Below are positions 54,188 to 63,742 of a DNA stretch of 64,000 nt, one piece after another. This DNA comes from Flavihumibacter soli. GTDB taxonomy: Bacteria > Bacteroidota > Bacteroidia > Sphingobacteriales > Sphingobacteriaceae. The notes beneath the pieces are model-generated. The model saw nothing but the letters and a program-made list of their open reading frames with translations, was not told the DNA's origin and made no database searches. The first letter of the stretch is position 1. Every line of letters begins with the position of its first letter. The position numbers and the translations under genes are program-made. Location of the stretch: the NCBI RefSeq assembly GCF_010692725.1, contig NZ_JAAFZB010000096.1:1257367-1321366 (forward strand), written 5' to 3'.

Positions 54188-55282
54188 ATGTCAACCACTT
54201 TCCGAAAGATCATCCATATCGATATGGATGCATTCTATGCTTCGGTGGAGCAGCGGGATCACCCGGAATATCGTGGCAAGCCCCTGGTAGTAGGCGGTCT
54301 GCCGGAAGGGCGCGGTGGTGTCGTTGCTACCGCAAGCTATGAGGCCCGGAAGTTTGGGATCCGCTCGGCGATGCCATCAAAGCAGGCTTTGCAGCTTTGT
54401 CCTGACGCTTTGTTTGTCAGGCCCCGCTTTGACGCCTACAAGGAGGTATCCAGGCAGATCCGTGAGATCTTCAGCCGCTATACCGATCTCATCGAACCCT
54501 TATCGCTTGACGAAGCCTATCTCGATGTTACCCATGATAAACTGAATATCGGCTCGGCACTGGAGATTGCCCAGCAGATCAAAGACGCTATCCGGAATGA
54601 ATTACAGCTGACCGCATCCGCAGGCGTTTCGATCAATAAGTTTGTCGCCAAGATAGCTTCCGATATTAATAAACCTGACGGACTAAAATTTATCGGCCCT
54701 TCTGCTATTGAAGCCTTTATGGAAAACCTCCCCGTCGGCAAGTTCCATGGTGTCGGCAAGGTGACTGCTGAAAAAATGAAGAAGATGGGCCTGCACACCG
54801 GTGCGGACCTGAAACAACTTTCGGAGGATGAACTTGTCCGTAGCTTCGGAAAAACGGGTCACTTCTATTACAGGATAGTCAGGGGAATCGATGAGCGGGA
54901 GGTACAGCCGCACCGCGAAACCAAATCACTGGCTGCCGAAGACACTTTCGCTGCCGACCTGACGACAATAGAGGAAATGGAAGCCCAGCTCGACAGGATA
55001 GCTGTCCTTGTCTATAACCGCCTGGAGAAACATAATTTAAAAGGGCGCACCATCACCCTGAAAATTAAATACAGCGATTTTAAGCAGATCACCCGCAATA
55101 GATCCTTTGCTGCGCCGGTTGCAGACCTCGAGACGATCACAACAACTGCCAAACAGCTGCTGTCAGCCACTTCTCCGGGAGAAAGTAAGATCCGGCTATT
55201 AGGCATTTCTATGTCAAACTTCGGGGAAGTAGTGACAAGGCAGAAGGTCGAAAAGATCAGCGCACAGCTAAAGCTGTTTTAG
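54188..55282 (+). CDS. dinB: DNA polymerase IV (Y family)
   Basis: 364 residues from ATG 54188 (MSTTFRKIIHIDMDAFYASVE); earlier ATGs (54173, 54176) add non-conserved residues. The catalytic acids are visible in IHIDMDAFYASVE and LSLDEAYLDV (S-x-D-E), the GVVATASYEARKFGIRSAMP palm motif is intact, and helix-hairpin-helix SAGVSINKFVAKIASDINKPDGLKF and the little-finger domain follow. It lacks a C-terminal beta-clamp tail of classical form, though QLKLF at the end is a plausible clamp-binding peptide. It copies damaged templates. I saw no LexA box. Confidence 0.95.
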   Translation: MSTTFRKIIHIDMDAFYASVEQRDHPEYRGKPLVVGGLPEGRGGVVATASYEARKFGIRSAMPSKQALQLCPDALFVRPRFDAYKEVSRQIREIFSRYTDLIEPLSLDEAYLDVTHDKLNIGSALEIAQQIKDAIRNELQLTASAGVSINKFVAKIASDINKPDGLKFIGPSAIEAFMENLPVGKFHGVGKVTAEKMKKMGLHTGADLKQLSEDELVRSFGKTGHFYYRIVRGIDEREVQPHRETKSLAAEDTFAADLTTIEEMEAQLDRIAVLVYNRLEKHNLKGRTITLKIKYSDFKQITRNRSFAAPVADLETITTTAKQLLSATSPGESKIRLLGISMSNFGEVVTRQKVEKISAQLKLF

Positions 55283-56032
55283 TAGGAAGTTCGCTGAATA
55301 AAGTCGACCGATCCCAATGGACAAGCATTAAAGAACCGTTTAACTTCTCAAATTTCAACTACCGTTTCTTACTGTCAGTACTTACTTGTCGGTTCTAGTA
55401 GGTTGTTGTAGTGATGATGATCAGGCTGGCTGTGGTATCTCATTAAAACACAGAGTGCTTTTATTTAGTTCATGTTCGACATGGGTATACAAGTCTGTCT
55501 TAATTACTGCTTTAACCGAGCGAAATTATTTAGCGCCGTAAAGGACAGTAAAGATTGTGATTGCTTTTAAAAAATGACCTTCAAATGAAAGCTTCGGATT
55601 GATTAACCGGAACCGGTTCATCAAGAAATGCGTTTTTCCAAGAGTTTGATTCCCACTATTTTAACAACCTTTTCATATAATGAGCGTACAAATCTTCATA
55701 GTTCAACAAATTGGAACGGGTAGTCAGCGGAGAAATGAATTTCAAAAATGATAACAAATTAAATAAGCCAGATACGGTCTGTATCCTGAGTGTTATCATC
55801 ATCCCAATCAGGATCATCGCACGATGGCTGTTTAATATCGGGTTACCCAAATCCTATTACAACCAATGGCATAGTATCCGGGTAAGACCAGGATTATTCC
55901 TATCAGAAGTCACGTTGTCTATGACTAATTATTCAAAAAGGAAAGCAGTCCGGGGGAGAATTTCTCCAACCGCAGTTCCCCTGGTCCCGGCTGAAAGCCT
56001 GTTCCATAGTATACAAATATCTACTACACATA
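55283..56032. other. 750-bp intergenic region without a supported gene
   Basis: AT-rich, between dinB and the second hybrid kinase. It contains a perfect 10-bp palindrome GAACCGGTTC (55610-55619). An ORF at 55735-56049 (104 residues) has poor coding character and runs 17 bp into the kinase gene, so it is not called. Promoter for the kinase not identified. Confidence 0.5.
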
Positions 56033-58990
56033 ATGAGTTTCTTAAGTAAAGGAAAAATATTTAATGATGGATTTTTTTCCAGTTTTAACATTTCAATCTT
56101 CTTTTTTTCCTTGCTGGTTCTTGCAAACCTGGTTCGCCAGATAGTTATTCCCGGCAACCCGGTTTCTGATGTTATCCCGGCTTCGCAGGCTGTTTGTTTT
56201 TTCTTAACCGCCATCTGGATTCTCACAAAGCGCTTAAAAAATAACCTGGTCTTTACTATTCTAAGGCATGCAATCCCATTCGGGATCCTGTTTATTACAT
56301 ATCATTACCTGCAGGCTTATCCTTCCCGATTAACTACAGTTAATGAACTATTTCGCAGTGACCGACCTCTTGCAAACCCTGTTGTGCTTTTCAATTTCGC
56401 ACTTGTATTCACTGCCATAATTATCAGGACCTACCTGAAGGCGATAAACATATTTCAGGGAATTGTTCTTGCTGCGATCTATATCAGCCTTATTTGTGTT
56501 ACAGGTTTCATTCTGCATATGGAACTGATTACTTCCATCAGCCAAAGTCTGCCGGGAGTGATCGGAAACATCTTCTTTATTGTTATTGCGGTCAACCTGC
56601 TGTTTATTTACCGGCATGAGGGCATTCTTAAGTCAATGTTTTCCAATGCGCTGGGAGGGCAGTTAGCAAGAAAGGCCCTTCCATATATGATTGTCGTTCC
56701 TCTTTTGGTGGGTTACTTACGGCTGAAGGGTGAACTGCTGGGCCTTTATGACGCGGAAGTCGGTGTTACTCTGATGGTTGGTAGCGCCATAATCCTGCTT
56801 TCGCTGCAACTATTTTACTATTCCAAAAAACTAAATAGTATTGATTATGCCAGAAGACAAATAAATAAGAACCTGGTTAAGAAGAGGAATAAGCTTGCAC
56901 AATCTGAGTTAAAGTTCAGATCGCTCTTCGAAAATAACCCTGACCAGGTGTATTACCAGGACAGAAACGGCTATCTCCGGGATGTGAACCAGGCGGCGGC
57001 CGACCTGATCAACAAGCCGGTCTCAGAATTGATCAATTGCCATTATTCCGCTTTTATAGATTCGGAACATTATCAGGCATCCGAGATCGCCTTTAAGGAA
57101 GTTTTGAGCGGCAAGCCCGTGAAATTTGAGCAGGTCCTCAGGCGTGTTAATCAACCCGACCTACTGGCGGAGATAACGAAAATTCCGGTGATTGTTGCTG
57201 ATCAGGTTATCGGCGTATATACCGTTGCCAAAAACATTACCAAGGAAAGAGCTTTCCTGCAGACCATTCAAACGCAGGCAGAAGATTTACTCGTGCTGAA
57301 TGAGGAATTGCAGGCACAGTCCGAAAAACTGCAGGCGCAGTCAGAAGCTATGCAAAGCCTGAACGAAGCATTAATGGTTCAGACGCAGCAGGAGCAGAAG
57401 GCACGTGAAGAAGCGGAACTTGCCGGGCAAAGGGCAGCGGAAGCAAATCAGGCGAAAAGTATTTTCCTGGCCGTTATGAGCCACGAGATCAGAACACCCA
57501 TGAACGGAGTTGTTGGGATGGCAGCTTTACTCGAAGAAACGAAGCTTAATTCCGAACAGAAAGAATATGTTAGTGTGATCCGGAAAAGCAGTGATGCTTT
57601 GCTGGAGGTAATCAATGATATACTGGATTTTTCAAAAATTGAATCGAATCACCTGGAACTGGATAACATTGATTTCAACTTGCGGGAGTGTATTGAGGAA
57701 GTGATCGACCTTCTAGCTATTACAGCTTGTGACAAAAAACTGGATCTGCTCTACCAGATAGATCAGAGAATGCCTTTAAGCCTTAACGGCGACAGTCTTC
57801 GCCTGCGCCAGGTGATCATCAACCTGGTGAACAACGCCCTGAAATTTACCAGGCAGGGGGAAGTGTTTGTAAAAGTTGATATGATCAGTATTGACGACGA
57901 CGAAATTGAATTGTCCGTAAGTGTCAGGGACTCGGGTATCGGGATACCTGAAAATATGCTTCACCGGTTATTCAAAGCTTTTTCCCAGGTTGATTCTTCT
58001 ACCACCCGCCAGTACGGCGGCACGGGATTAGGCCTGGCGATCAGCGAAAAACTGGTCCAGTTGATGGGCGGAACCATTGGTGTACAAAGTGAAGTGGGCA
58101 AAGGAACTACCTTTACCTTCACTGTCAAAATGAAGCTTGCTAGGAAACAGATCTTTTATCCGAAGCCAGCCTTAGGTCAAATCGAAGGGAAACAGATATT
58201 GGTTATTGATGATAATCAGACCAACCTGTCTATTCTGAAATCCCAGCTTGAATACTGGAAGTTGATCCCTACGGTGGTTTCATCCGGAATAGAAGCAATT
58301 GAATTGATTGAAAAAGGGTATCCGTTTGACCTCGTGCTTACCGATCTGCTGATGCCTGAAATGAATGGAATTGATGTTGCCCGCGAGTTAAAAAGATTAG
58401 ATTTTAAAGCTTCCTTGATTCTCTTAAGCTCCGCAGGTATCGATAACAAGCGGGATCAGATTCTATTTAACGCCGTTATATCCAAGCCGGTTAAAACCTG
58501 CCAGTTATACAAATTGCTTCAGCAGGAACTCAACAGGGATAATGTTTCGCAGCAAGAGCCGGAGTCAGCGAAAAACATACTGGATGAAAATTTTGCGAAA
58601 TCATACCCGCTGAGCATCCTCCTTGCTGAGGATAACCTGATCAATCAGAAACTGGCAATCCGGATCCTGCAAAAATTAGGCTACCAGGCCGATATCGCAA
58701 ACAATGGAGTGGAAGTCCTCAGAATGATCGGTAGAAAGGAGTATTCCGTGATCCTGATGGACGTTCAGATGCCGGAGATGGATGGACTTGAAGCTACCCG
58801 CCAGATAAGAAAAGGTGAGGAGCACCAACCGTATATTGTGGCAATCACTGCGAACGCGTTTTCCGAAGACCAGGATGCTTGCTTTGCTGCCGGAGTAGAT
58901 GCTTATTTACCCAAACCCATTAAACTGGATGATTTTGTAAAAACGCTTGTCGTCGCAGCTTCGAAACAAGAAGAAGTGTCGCTAGCCTGA
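56033..58990 (+). CDS. Hybrid sensor histidine kinase with PAS and two receivers
   Basis: 985 residues. About eight N-terminal membrane helices (to about residue 270) form an integral sensor. A PAS domain follows ([21 protein letters not shown]), then a glutamine-rich coiled coil ([20 protein letters not shown]), HisKA with H484 in [14 protein letters not shown], HATPase ([24 protein letters not shown]), receiver 1 with D771 in [11 protein letters not shown] and receiver 2 with D910 in [11 protein letters not shown]. Receiver 1 has ISKPV for its Lys; receiver 2 has LPKPI. No response regulator is linked, so partners are elsewhere. The stimulus is unknown. Confidence 0.93.
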   Translation: MSFLSKGKIFNDGFFSSFNISIFFFSLLVLANLVRQIVIPGNPVSDVIPASQAVCFFLTAIWILTKRLKNNLVFTILRHAIPFGILFITYHYLQAYPSRLTTVNELFRSDRPLANPVVLFNFALVFTAIIIRTYLKAINIFQGIVLAAIYISLICVTGFILHMELITSISQSLPGVIGNIFFIVIAVNLLFIYRHEGILKSMFSNALGGQLARKALPYMIVVPLLVGYLRLKGELLGLYDAEVGVTLMVGSAIILLSLQLFYYSKKLNSIDYARRQINKNLVKKRNKLAQSELKFRSLFENNPDQVYYQDRNGYLRDVNQAAADLINKPVSELINCHYSAFIDSEHYQASEIAFKEVLSGKPVKFEQVLRRVNQPDLLAEITKIPVIVADQVIGVYTVAKNITKERAFLQTIQTQAEDLLVLNEELQAQSEKLQAQSEAMQSLNEALMVQTQQEQKAREEAELAGQRAAEANQAKSIFLAVMSHEIRTPMNGVVGMAALLEETKLNSEQKEYVSVIRKSSDALLEVINDILDFSKIESNHLELDNIDFNLRECIEEVIDLLAITACDKKLDLLYQIDQRMPLSLNGDSLRLRQVIINLVNNALKFTRQGEVFVKVDMISIDDDEIELSVSVRDSGIGIPENMLHRLFKAFSQVDSSTTRQYGGTGLGLAISEKLVQLMGGTIGVQSEVGKGTTFTFTVKMKLARKQIFYPKPALGQIEGKQILVIDDNQTNLSILKSQLEYWKLIPTVVSSGIEAIELIEKGYPFDLVLTDLLMPEMNGIDVARELKRLDFKASLILLSSAGIDNKRDQILFNAVISKPVKTCQLYKLLQQELNRDNVSQQEPESAKNILDENFAKSYPLSILLAEDNLINQKLAIRILQKLGYQADIANNGVEVLRMIGRKEYSVILMDVQMPEMDGLEATRQIRKGEEHQPYIVAITANAFSEDQDACFAAGVDAYLPKPIKLDDFVKTLVVAASKQEEVSLA

Positions 58991-59001
58991 TTATTCGGGT
59001 T

Positions 59002-59370
59002 TTATTTTTTGAATTCACAAAAGTGCCATAGCACGCCTGCCGGGTCATGCATATAGAGCTCCCTGCCCCAGTCGAACGCCCTGGGGCCAGTGAACCTGAC
59101 GCCTTCGAACTGATCCGGCAGTCCTTTACCCAGCAGGTCTTTAGCACATACATCCAGATCCTCCACTTCCAGTACGATCATCGAATTATCAACCCAGTCG
59201 GCCACGTAGGCATCCTGCAGGTAGAATCCCAGCTTATCATTCACCCTAAACAGGCTCATGTTATCGCCGATGATACGTTCTTCGAATCCCAGCGCCCTGT
59301 AAAAGTCTCTTGACTTCTGATAATCCTTAGCCCCGATAAAGGGCCGGATAGATTTCGGAGCATAATTCAT
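59002..59370 (-). CDS. VOC family protein
   Basis: 122 residues. SIRPFIGAKDYQKSRDFYRALGFEE is the first VOC unit, and GREL-type sequence AFDWGRELYMHDPAGVLWHFCEF closes it, with the D-P-A-G-V-x-W-x-F turn where metal-binding Glu would be. A bleomycin-resistance-like binding protein is likely; the ligand is unknown. It is convergent with the kinase (11-bp gap). Confidence 0.88.
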   Translation of the reverse strand: MNYAPKSIRPFIGAKDYQKSRDFYRALGFEERIIGDNMSLFRVNDKLGFYLQDAYVADWVDNSMIVLEVEDLDVCAKDLLGKGLPDQFEGVRFTGPRAFDWGRELYMHDPAGVLWHFCEFKK

Positions 59371-59495
59371 ATTTCAGTTTTTAAGCCGCTATTTTCACAG
59401 CATTTATGTAAATTGAAGAATAAATTCTGAGAATCTACCTATTCAGAAGTCTCTTTAACCTTTTCGCGGGATTACCCGGGACGACAAAAACAGCC

Positions 59496-59984
59496 ATGGC
59501 ACCACTGCTCGTACTGCTTGCCGCCTTTCTGATAGCATTGATCGCGATCAGGTATTTCCGGAAGGAGCATGACCTGCCCCAGGCGGCCAGGATCGGCATG
59601 TCAGTCATGCTGCTGTTCACGGCCATTGGCCACTTTGCCTTCACCGAAGGGATGGCCATGATGCTTCCCGGCTTTATTCCCTGGAAGATCGAGATCGTCT
59701 ACTTCACGGGTGCTGTCGAGATGGCCGCTGCCATCGGCCTGCAAATACCCTCCTTGCAGAAGCTCACCGCCTGGCTGCTGATCCTGTTCTTCATCATGAT
59801 CCTCCCTGCAAATATCAACGCCGCTATCAATGAAGTAGATTTCCAGGAAGGAACTTACGAAGGCAGCGGTGTCAATTACCTATGGTTCCGCGTGCCCCTG
59901 CAGGTGCTATTTATTGCGTGGACATATTACAGCGCGATAAGGATGGAAGGATTGAAGGCGGGAGGGGTGAAGGCGGAGAGATAA
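59496..59984 (+). CDS. DoxX family membrane protein
   Basis: 162 residues with four membrane helices: PLLVLLAAFLIALIAIRYF, RIGMSVMLLFTAIGHFAF, IEIVYFTGAVEMAAAIGLQIP and LTAWLLILFFIMILPANINAAIN, the last giving the P-x-N-x-x-x-A element typical of the DoxX family. A PGFIPWK loop is also characteristic. The family members are inner-membrane proteins, some linked to thiosulfate oxidation or oxidative stress; this one cannot be assigned. The basic C-terminus is cytoplasmic. Confidence 0.85.
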   Translation: MAPLLVLLAAFLIALIAIRYFRKEHDLPQAARIGMSVMLLFTAIGHFAFTEGMAMMLPGFIPWKIEIVYFTGAVEMAAAIGLQIPSLQKLTAWLLILFFIMILPANINAAINEVDFQEGTYEGSGVNYLWFRVPLQVLFIAWTYYSAIRMEGLKAGGVKAER

Positions 59985-60219
59985 TGTGCTAATGGGGTAA
60001 TATGTTAATGTGCTAATAGGGTAATGTGCTAATAGGGTAATTTGCTAATGGGTGTTGAGGATTTATAGGGATTCCCTAAATTTCTATAGATGGATGGAAG
60101 GCGGGAAGGCTGAAGGCAAATTAATTTGCTGATTTGTCAATTTGCTAATTTGTCAATCGTGCGATCAGCAGTCCGCCAGGGAATACTCGTTTCTTAGTGT
60201 TCAGTTCCAGGGATAGTTC
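59985..60219. repeat. Intergenic word repeats
   Basis: GGTAATGTGCTAATAGGGTAATTTGCTAAT-like words repeat with a period of 17-18 bp from 59985 to 60055, followed by TTTGCTGATTTGTCAATTTG words at 60120-60160. No gene or hairpin terminator. Confidence 0.6.
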
Positions 60220-61398
60220 TTATTTAACAGAGAATTTGTAAGTACAGCTATGGGTATACTTGTCGCCTGGCTTCAATATCGTGGAAGGAAAGGCCGGCTG
60301 ATTTGGTGAATCCGGGAAATGCTGTGTTTCCAGGCAAAAGGCAGTCCTGAAATTGTAGGGCATGTTACCTTTCCCTTTGTCCTTCCCGTCAAGGAAGTTA
60401 CCTCCGTAAAACTGCAGACCAGGCTCCGTGGTGAAAACCTCCATATAACGGCCGCTTTTCGGCTCCCAAACTGAAGCTACAGGATCTGAAGCATTCCGGT
60501 TCCCGGTAAGCACCCAGTTGTGATCATAGCCTTTTCCAAACTTGAGCTGTTCAAAGTCTTCATCCACGCGCTTTCCAATTTCGGTTGGCTGAAGAAAGTC
60601 CATCGGCGTACCCTCAACCGGGTCGATCTTTCCTGTCGGAATTAAGGTCTTATCAACAGGAGTATATTTCTCAGCATTGATCATCAGCACATGGTCGTTG
60701 ATACTTCCCTTTCCGGCTCCATGCAAGTTGAAAAATGAATGGTGCGTCAGGTTGATCACCGTCGGCTGATCTGTTTCCGCGGCATAAGTAACATTAAACT
60801 CGTTATTATCCGTGAGCCTGTATATCATCGTCACTTTAAGATTGCCCGGATAACCTTCTTCCCCGTCAGGCGACAGCCGTGTAAATTCAATGGTCTGTGC
60901 ATCCAGCTGCTTAGCATCCCAAACCTGCGCATTAAACCCTTTATCTCCGCCGTGCAAATGATTGGGGTCGTTATTGGTGGCCAGGTCATACTGCTTACCA
61001 TTCAAAGTGAACCTGCCTTTAGCGATCCGGTTTCCATACCGGCCGATAGCTGCCCCGAAATAGGGTTCGTTGGCGTTCAAATAACCATCCAAATTGTCAA
61101 AGCCAAGCACGATATCTTCGAACTTGCCATTTTTGTCAGGCACCAGCAGGGAAACGACTTTCGCTCCATAGTTGGTAACAGCCATCTCTAAACCATTACT
61201 GTTTTTTAAGTAAAACAGCTGCACCTGTTTGCCATCCAGATCCCTCTTGAAGTTTGCAGCCTTAAGCTCAGTTTGCAGCCTGCTTTCCCTATTTGGTTTA
61301 CCGGAGTCACCCTTTGCATTTTTACCGGGGTTATTCTGACATCCTGATGCCATGATCAGGATGAGGCAAGAGCCGAGAAAGAGTTGATAAGCTTTCAT
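60220..61398 (-). CDS. galM: Aldose 1-epimerase (galactose mutarotase), lipoprotein
   Basis: 392 residues with a lipobox (IMASGC, Cys20). The galactose mutarotase fold is clear: MAVTNYGAKVVSLLVPDKNG, AAIGRYGNRIAKGRF, HLHGGDKGFNAQVW (His), PTVINLTHHSFFNLHG with the second catalytic His, YDHNWVL and FCLETQHFPDSPNQPAFPS with the catalytic Glu. It interconverts alpha and beta anomers of sugars in the periplasm or on the envelope, supporting sugar uptake. It starts at ATG 61398 on the minus strand and stands alone. Confidence 0.93.
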   Translation of the reverse strand: MKAYQLFLGSCLILIMASGCQNNPGKNAKGDSGKPNRESRLQTELKAANFKRDLDGKQVQLFYLKNSNGLEMAVTNYGAKVVSLLVPDKNGKFEDIVLGFDNLDGYLNANEPYFGAAIGRYGNRIAKGRFTLNGKQYDLATNNDPNHLHGGDKGFNAQVWDAKQLDAQTIEFTRLSPDGEEGYPGNLKVTMIYRLTDNNEFNVTYAAETDQPTVINLTHHSFFNLHGAGKGSINDHVLMINAEKYTPVDKTLIPTGKIDPVEGTPMDFLQPTEIGKRVDEDFEQLKFGKGYDHNWVLTGNRNASDPVASVWEPKSGRYMEVFTTEPGLQFYGGNFLDGKDKGKGNMPYNFRTAFCLETQHFPDSPNQPAFPSTILKPGDKYTHSCTYKFSVK

Positions 61399-61493
61399 AA
61401 TTTGAAGTTAAAATATGAAATATCTTTAACACAAGGGAATTATCGGGAGAGTCGAAGGCCAAGCGCCGGGATTTATTAAAATGTGTTCCCAGG

Positions 61494-61524
61494 GGTCGCT
61501 CTTCGACTCCGCTCAGAGTGACAA
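61494..61524. repeat. Dispersed 31-bp repeat, copy 1
   Basis: Starts GGTCGCTCTTCGACTCC and ends CTCAGAGTGACAA; it is identical to 62812-62842 except for one base (G versus A in the middle). The CGACTC word also appears as its reverse complement just after (GAGTCGAAGG). No ORF in 61399-62003. Confidence 0.75.
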
Positions 61525-61669
61525 TATCCGAGTCGAAGGATGATCTCCCGGGAAAAGAGTTTAGAGGATCGTGGGTCTGAGGAACCGCGGCTAAAGTTGG
61601 AAGGTTGAAAGCTTAGAAGATCTGTATAAATCCTTGTAGTTCATAAGGGCAATAATCATCACCCGATTT

Positions 61670-61831
61670 GCCCCGTAGGGGCGATAGGTTGGTAGAAATA
61701 ATAGAAACATAATTCCCCAATGCCCCGTAGGCGGCATGACCGTTTCTATAGGTCATCAAAAATGTTTTGCCCCTACAGGGCAATGCGACATCGCCAATTA
61801 CTTTGCTACCGACATTTAGCCCCTACGGGGC
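61670..61831. repeat. REP-like palindrome cluster (GCCCCGTAGGGGC)
   Basis: Copies at 61670-61682, 61720-61737, 61738-61755 (divergent TGACC...GGTCA), 61767-61783 and 61819-61831. The first two read GCCCCGTAGGGGC and the last two the reverse sense, GCCCCTACGGGGC. GGTTGGTAGAAAT at 61687-61699 links it to the 38 kb cluster. Confidence 0.75.
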
Positions 61832-62003
61832 ATGGACAGTAAATCATATAAGCCGTACACATTGCAAGCAGGTGCATTATAGCTTTATTGCCTCTGTGTT
61901 AATCTGTGCAATCTGTGGTGAAAAGGAAAGCTAGAAGGCAGAAGAAACTACCAAATTATCCCATTAGCAAATTGACAAATTACCAAATTATCTCATTAGC
62001 AAA

Positions 62004-62651
62004 TTAAAACCTGTACCCCAACGACAGCGACGCAACCCTGTTCTTAATGATCGCTCTGGTTGCCGGGCCATCTGCAGGGGCGGGTACCAGGTAGTCTTCG
62101 GGCGCAACATTCTTCAGTCCGATGCTCTGTTGCAGCGTCAGGGTAAGGCGGGAGTTTAGCTCGGCGCCTGCCGATAAGTTCAGGCCATAATCCGTATTGC
62201 CATAACCCATGGTACCTTCGAAATGACGGAATACGTTATCAGAGCCGTCAAACTTGCTGCCCATAAGACCTAAACCGGCGTAAGGACCGCCGCCCAGAAC
62301 AAGCATTCCGAAATCGGGAACCTTCAATTTATAAAGGAGATTGATCGGGATCTCCAGGTAGAGCATGTGCACTTTTCCTTCAGAACCATCCAAACCCCCG
62401 TTTACATCGGTGCTCAAGCCTTTTCCCTGCAGTGAAAGTCCCGGCTGCACGAAAAGTTTCTCTGTAACCTGCACTTCCGTAAAACCGGTGAAATGCATGG
62501 ATACCACCGGAATACGCAGGTCATTCTCCGGCTGGTATGACTGCCAGGCCACGTTGATACCGGTCTTCAAACCGAAACGCGACTTTTCCTGCGCGGAAAG
62601 GTTGAGTGATAAAAGAAGGCAAAGGATGAGGAGGGTAAAGGTTCTTTTCAT
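62004..62651 (-). CDS. Outer-membrane beta-barrel protein (paralogue 1)
   Basis: 215 residues from ATG 62651 (MKRTFTLLILCLLLSLNLSAQEK, signal peptide); the frame extends to 62867 but lacks a signal there. It has a PorT/OmpW-like eight-strand barrel pattern: RFGLKTGINVAWQSYQPEN, MHFTGFTEVQVTEKLFVQPGLSLQGKGLS, LLYKLKVPDFGMLVLGGGPYAGLGLMGSK and a final aromatic (SLSLGYRF). It is closely related to the next gene and probably arose by tandem duplication. Function unknown; envelope protein. Confidence 0.88.
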   Translation of the reverse strand: MKRTFTLLILCLLLSLNLSAQEKSRFGLKTGINVAWQSYQPENDLRIPVVSMHFTGFTEVQVTEKLFVQPGLSLQGKGLSTDVNGGLDGSEGKVHMLYLEIPINLLYKLKVPDFGMLVLGGGPYAGLGLMGSKFDGSDNVFRHFEGTMGYGNTDYGLNLSAGAELNSRLTLTLQQSIGLKNVAPEDYLVPAPADGPATRAIIKNRVASLSLGYRF

Positions 62652-62811
62652 GTTAGAAGAGTTGAAGGTGAAAGGCTGAAGGTTGGAAGGTAGAAATATT
62701 ATCTGTCCTCTGAGCAGCCTGTCCCAATTTAACGGGAAGGACGGGCAGCTCCGGGTGCCTATTGGGCATCTACCTGATGCTGCATTGATGATTATAAAAA
62801 GATTAAACAGC

Positions 62812-62842
62812 GGTCGCTCTTCGACTCCACTCAGAGTGACAA
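62812..62842. repeat. Dispersed 31-bp repeat, copy 2
   Basis: One-base variant of the repeat at 61494-61524. It lies in the 241-bp gap between the two outer-membrane paralogues, followed by ATTAGCAAATT-type words. No gene in the gap. Confidence 0.75.
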
Positions 62843-62892
62843 CGTCCCACAGCCACCCCATTAGCAAATTAGCAAATTACCTTATTAGCACA

Positions 62893-63531
62893 TTAGAATC
62901 GGTAACCCAACGACACAGACGAAACCATATTCCGCATCTTGCCGTCAACCACCTCCGGACCGTCGGCGGGACCAGGCACGATGTAGGTCTCCGGTGCGAC
63001 ATTCGCCAGTCCGATACCCTGCTGCAGCGTAAGGATAAACCTGGAATTCAGCTGGGTCCCCAGGGACAGATTCAGGCCGTAATCCTTATTCTTGTAGCCC
63101 GTACTCCCCCAGATATCGGAGAAGGGGCTTTCCGATCCCACTTTTTCTTTATCCCAGAGGCCAATGCCGGCGTAGGGCCCGCCGCCTGCGATCATATCGC
63201 CAAAAGGAAGTTTGAATTTATAGAGGAAATTAACCGGGATCTCCATATAAAGCATATGCTTGGCCCCCCTCGTGCTGCGGTTACCATCGTGGTTGTAGCC
63301 CTTTCCCTGCAGGGATAGTCCCGGCTGCATGAAAATCTTGTCCGACAGCTGCACTTCCGTGAATCCGGTGAAATGCATCGAAATAGCCGGACGTGCGATA
63401 AAGCGCTTCTGCTCCCTTGATTGCCAGGCCACGTTGAAACCGGTCTTCAAACCGAAGCGGGCTTTTTCCTGTGCGGAAAGGTTGAAAGAGGTAAGAAGGC
63501 AAAGGACTAGGAAGGTAGAGATTCTTATCAT
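62893..63531 (-). CDS. Outer-membrane beta-barrel protein (paralogue 2)
   Basis: 212 residues, with signal peptide MIRISTFLVLCLLTSFNLSAQ. It matches paralogue 1 over its whole length: RFGLKTGFNVAWQS, AISMHFTGFTEVQLSDKIFMQPGLSLQGKG, NFLYKFKLPFGDMIAGGGPYAGIGL, DYGLNLSLGTQLNSRFILTLQQGIGLANVAPE and SSVSLGYRF. The differences lie in loops, as expected for a surface-exposed barrel. The two genes are 241 bp apart and on the same strand. Role unknown. Confidence 0.9.
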   Translation of the reverse strand: MIRISTFLVLCLLTSFNLSAQEKARFGLKTGFNVAWQSREQKRFIARPAISMHFTGFTEVQLSDKIFMQPGLSLQGKGYNHDGNRSTRGAKHMLYMEIPVNFLYKFKLPFGDMIAGGGPYAGIGLWDKEKVGSESPFSDIWGSTGYKNKDYGLNLSLGTQLNSRFILTLQQGIGLANVAPETYIVPGPADGPEVVDGKMRNMVSSVSLGYRF

Positions 63532-63742
63532 AAGGAGGGTTATAGGTTTAGGAGTTTATAGGTTTAGCGTTTAGGGAATCCCTGGCAATTCGACACACCC
63601 TAACCATTAGCAAATTGACGAATTAGCAAATTATCAAATTGAGGGGCAACCTCAGCTGATACTTGAAAGCTGACAGCTGATACCTATTCTACCAGCTGGA
63701 CGGAGATGGTTGACCTATCTTATTGGGAACTCTAACCCTAAC

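Noticed and set aside
55735..56049. ORF of about 104 residues between dinB and the second kinase
   Set aside because: No homology, signal or domain recognised; composition is unlike neighbouring genes and it overlaps the kinase start by 17 bp.
62683..63318. 211-residue plus-strand frame opposite the second barrel gene
   Set aside because: Antisense shadow: it reads through non-coding repeats and the reverse of a well supported barrel gene.
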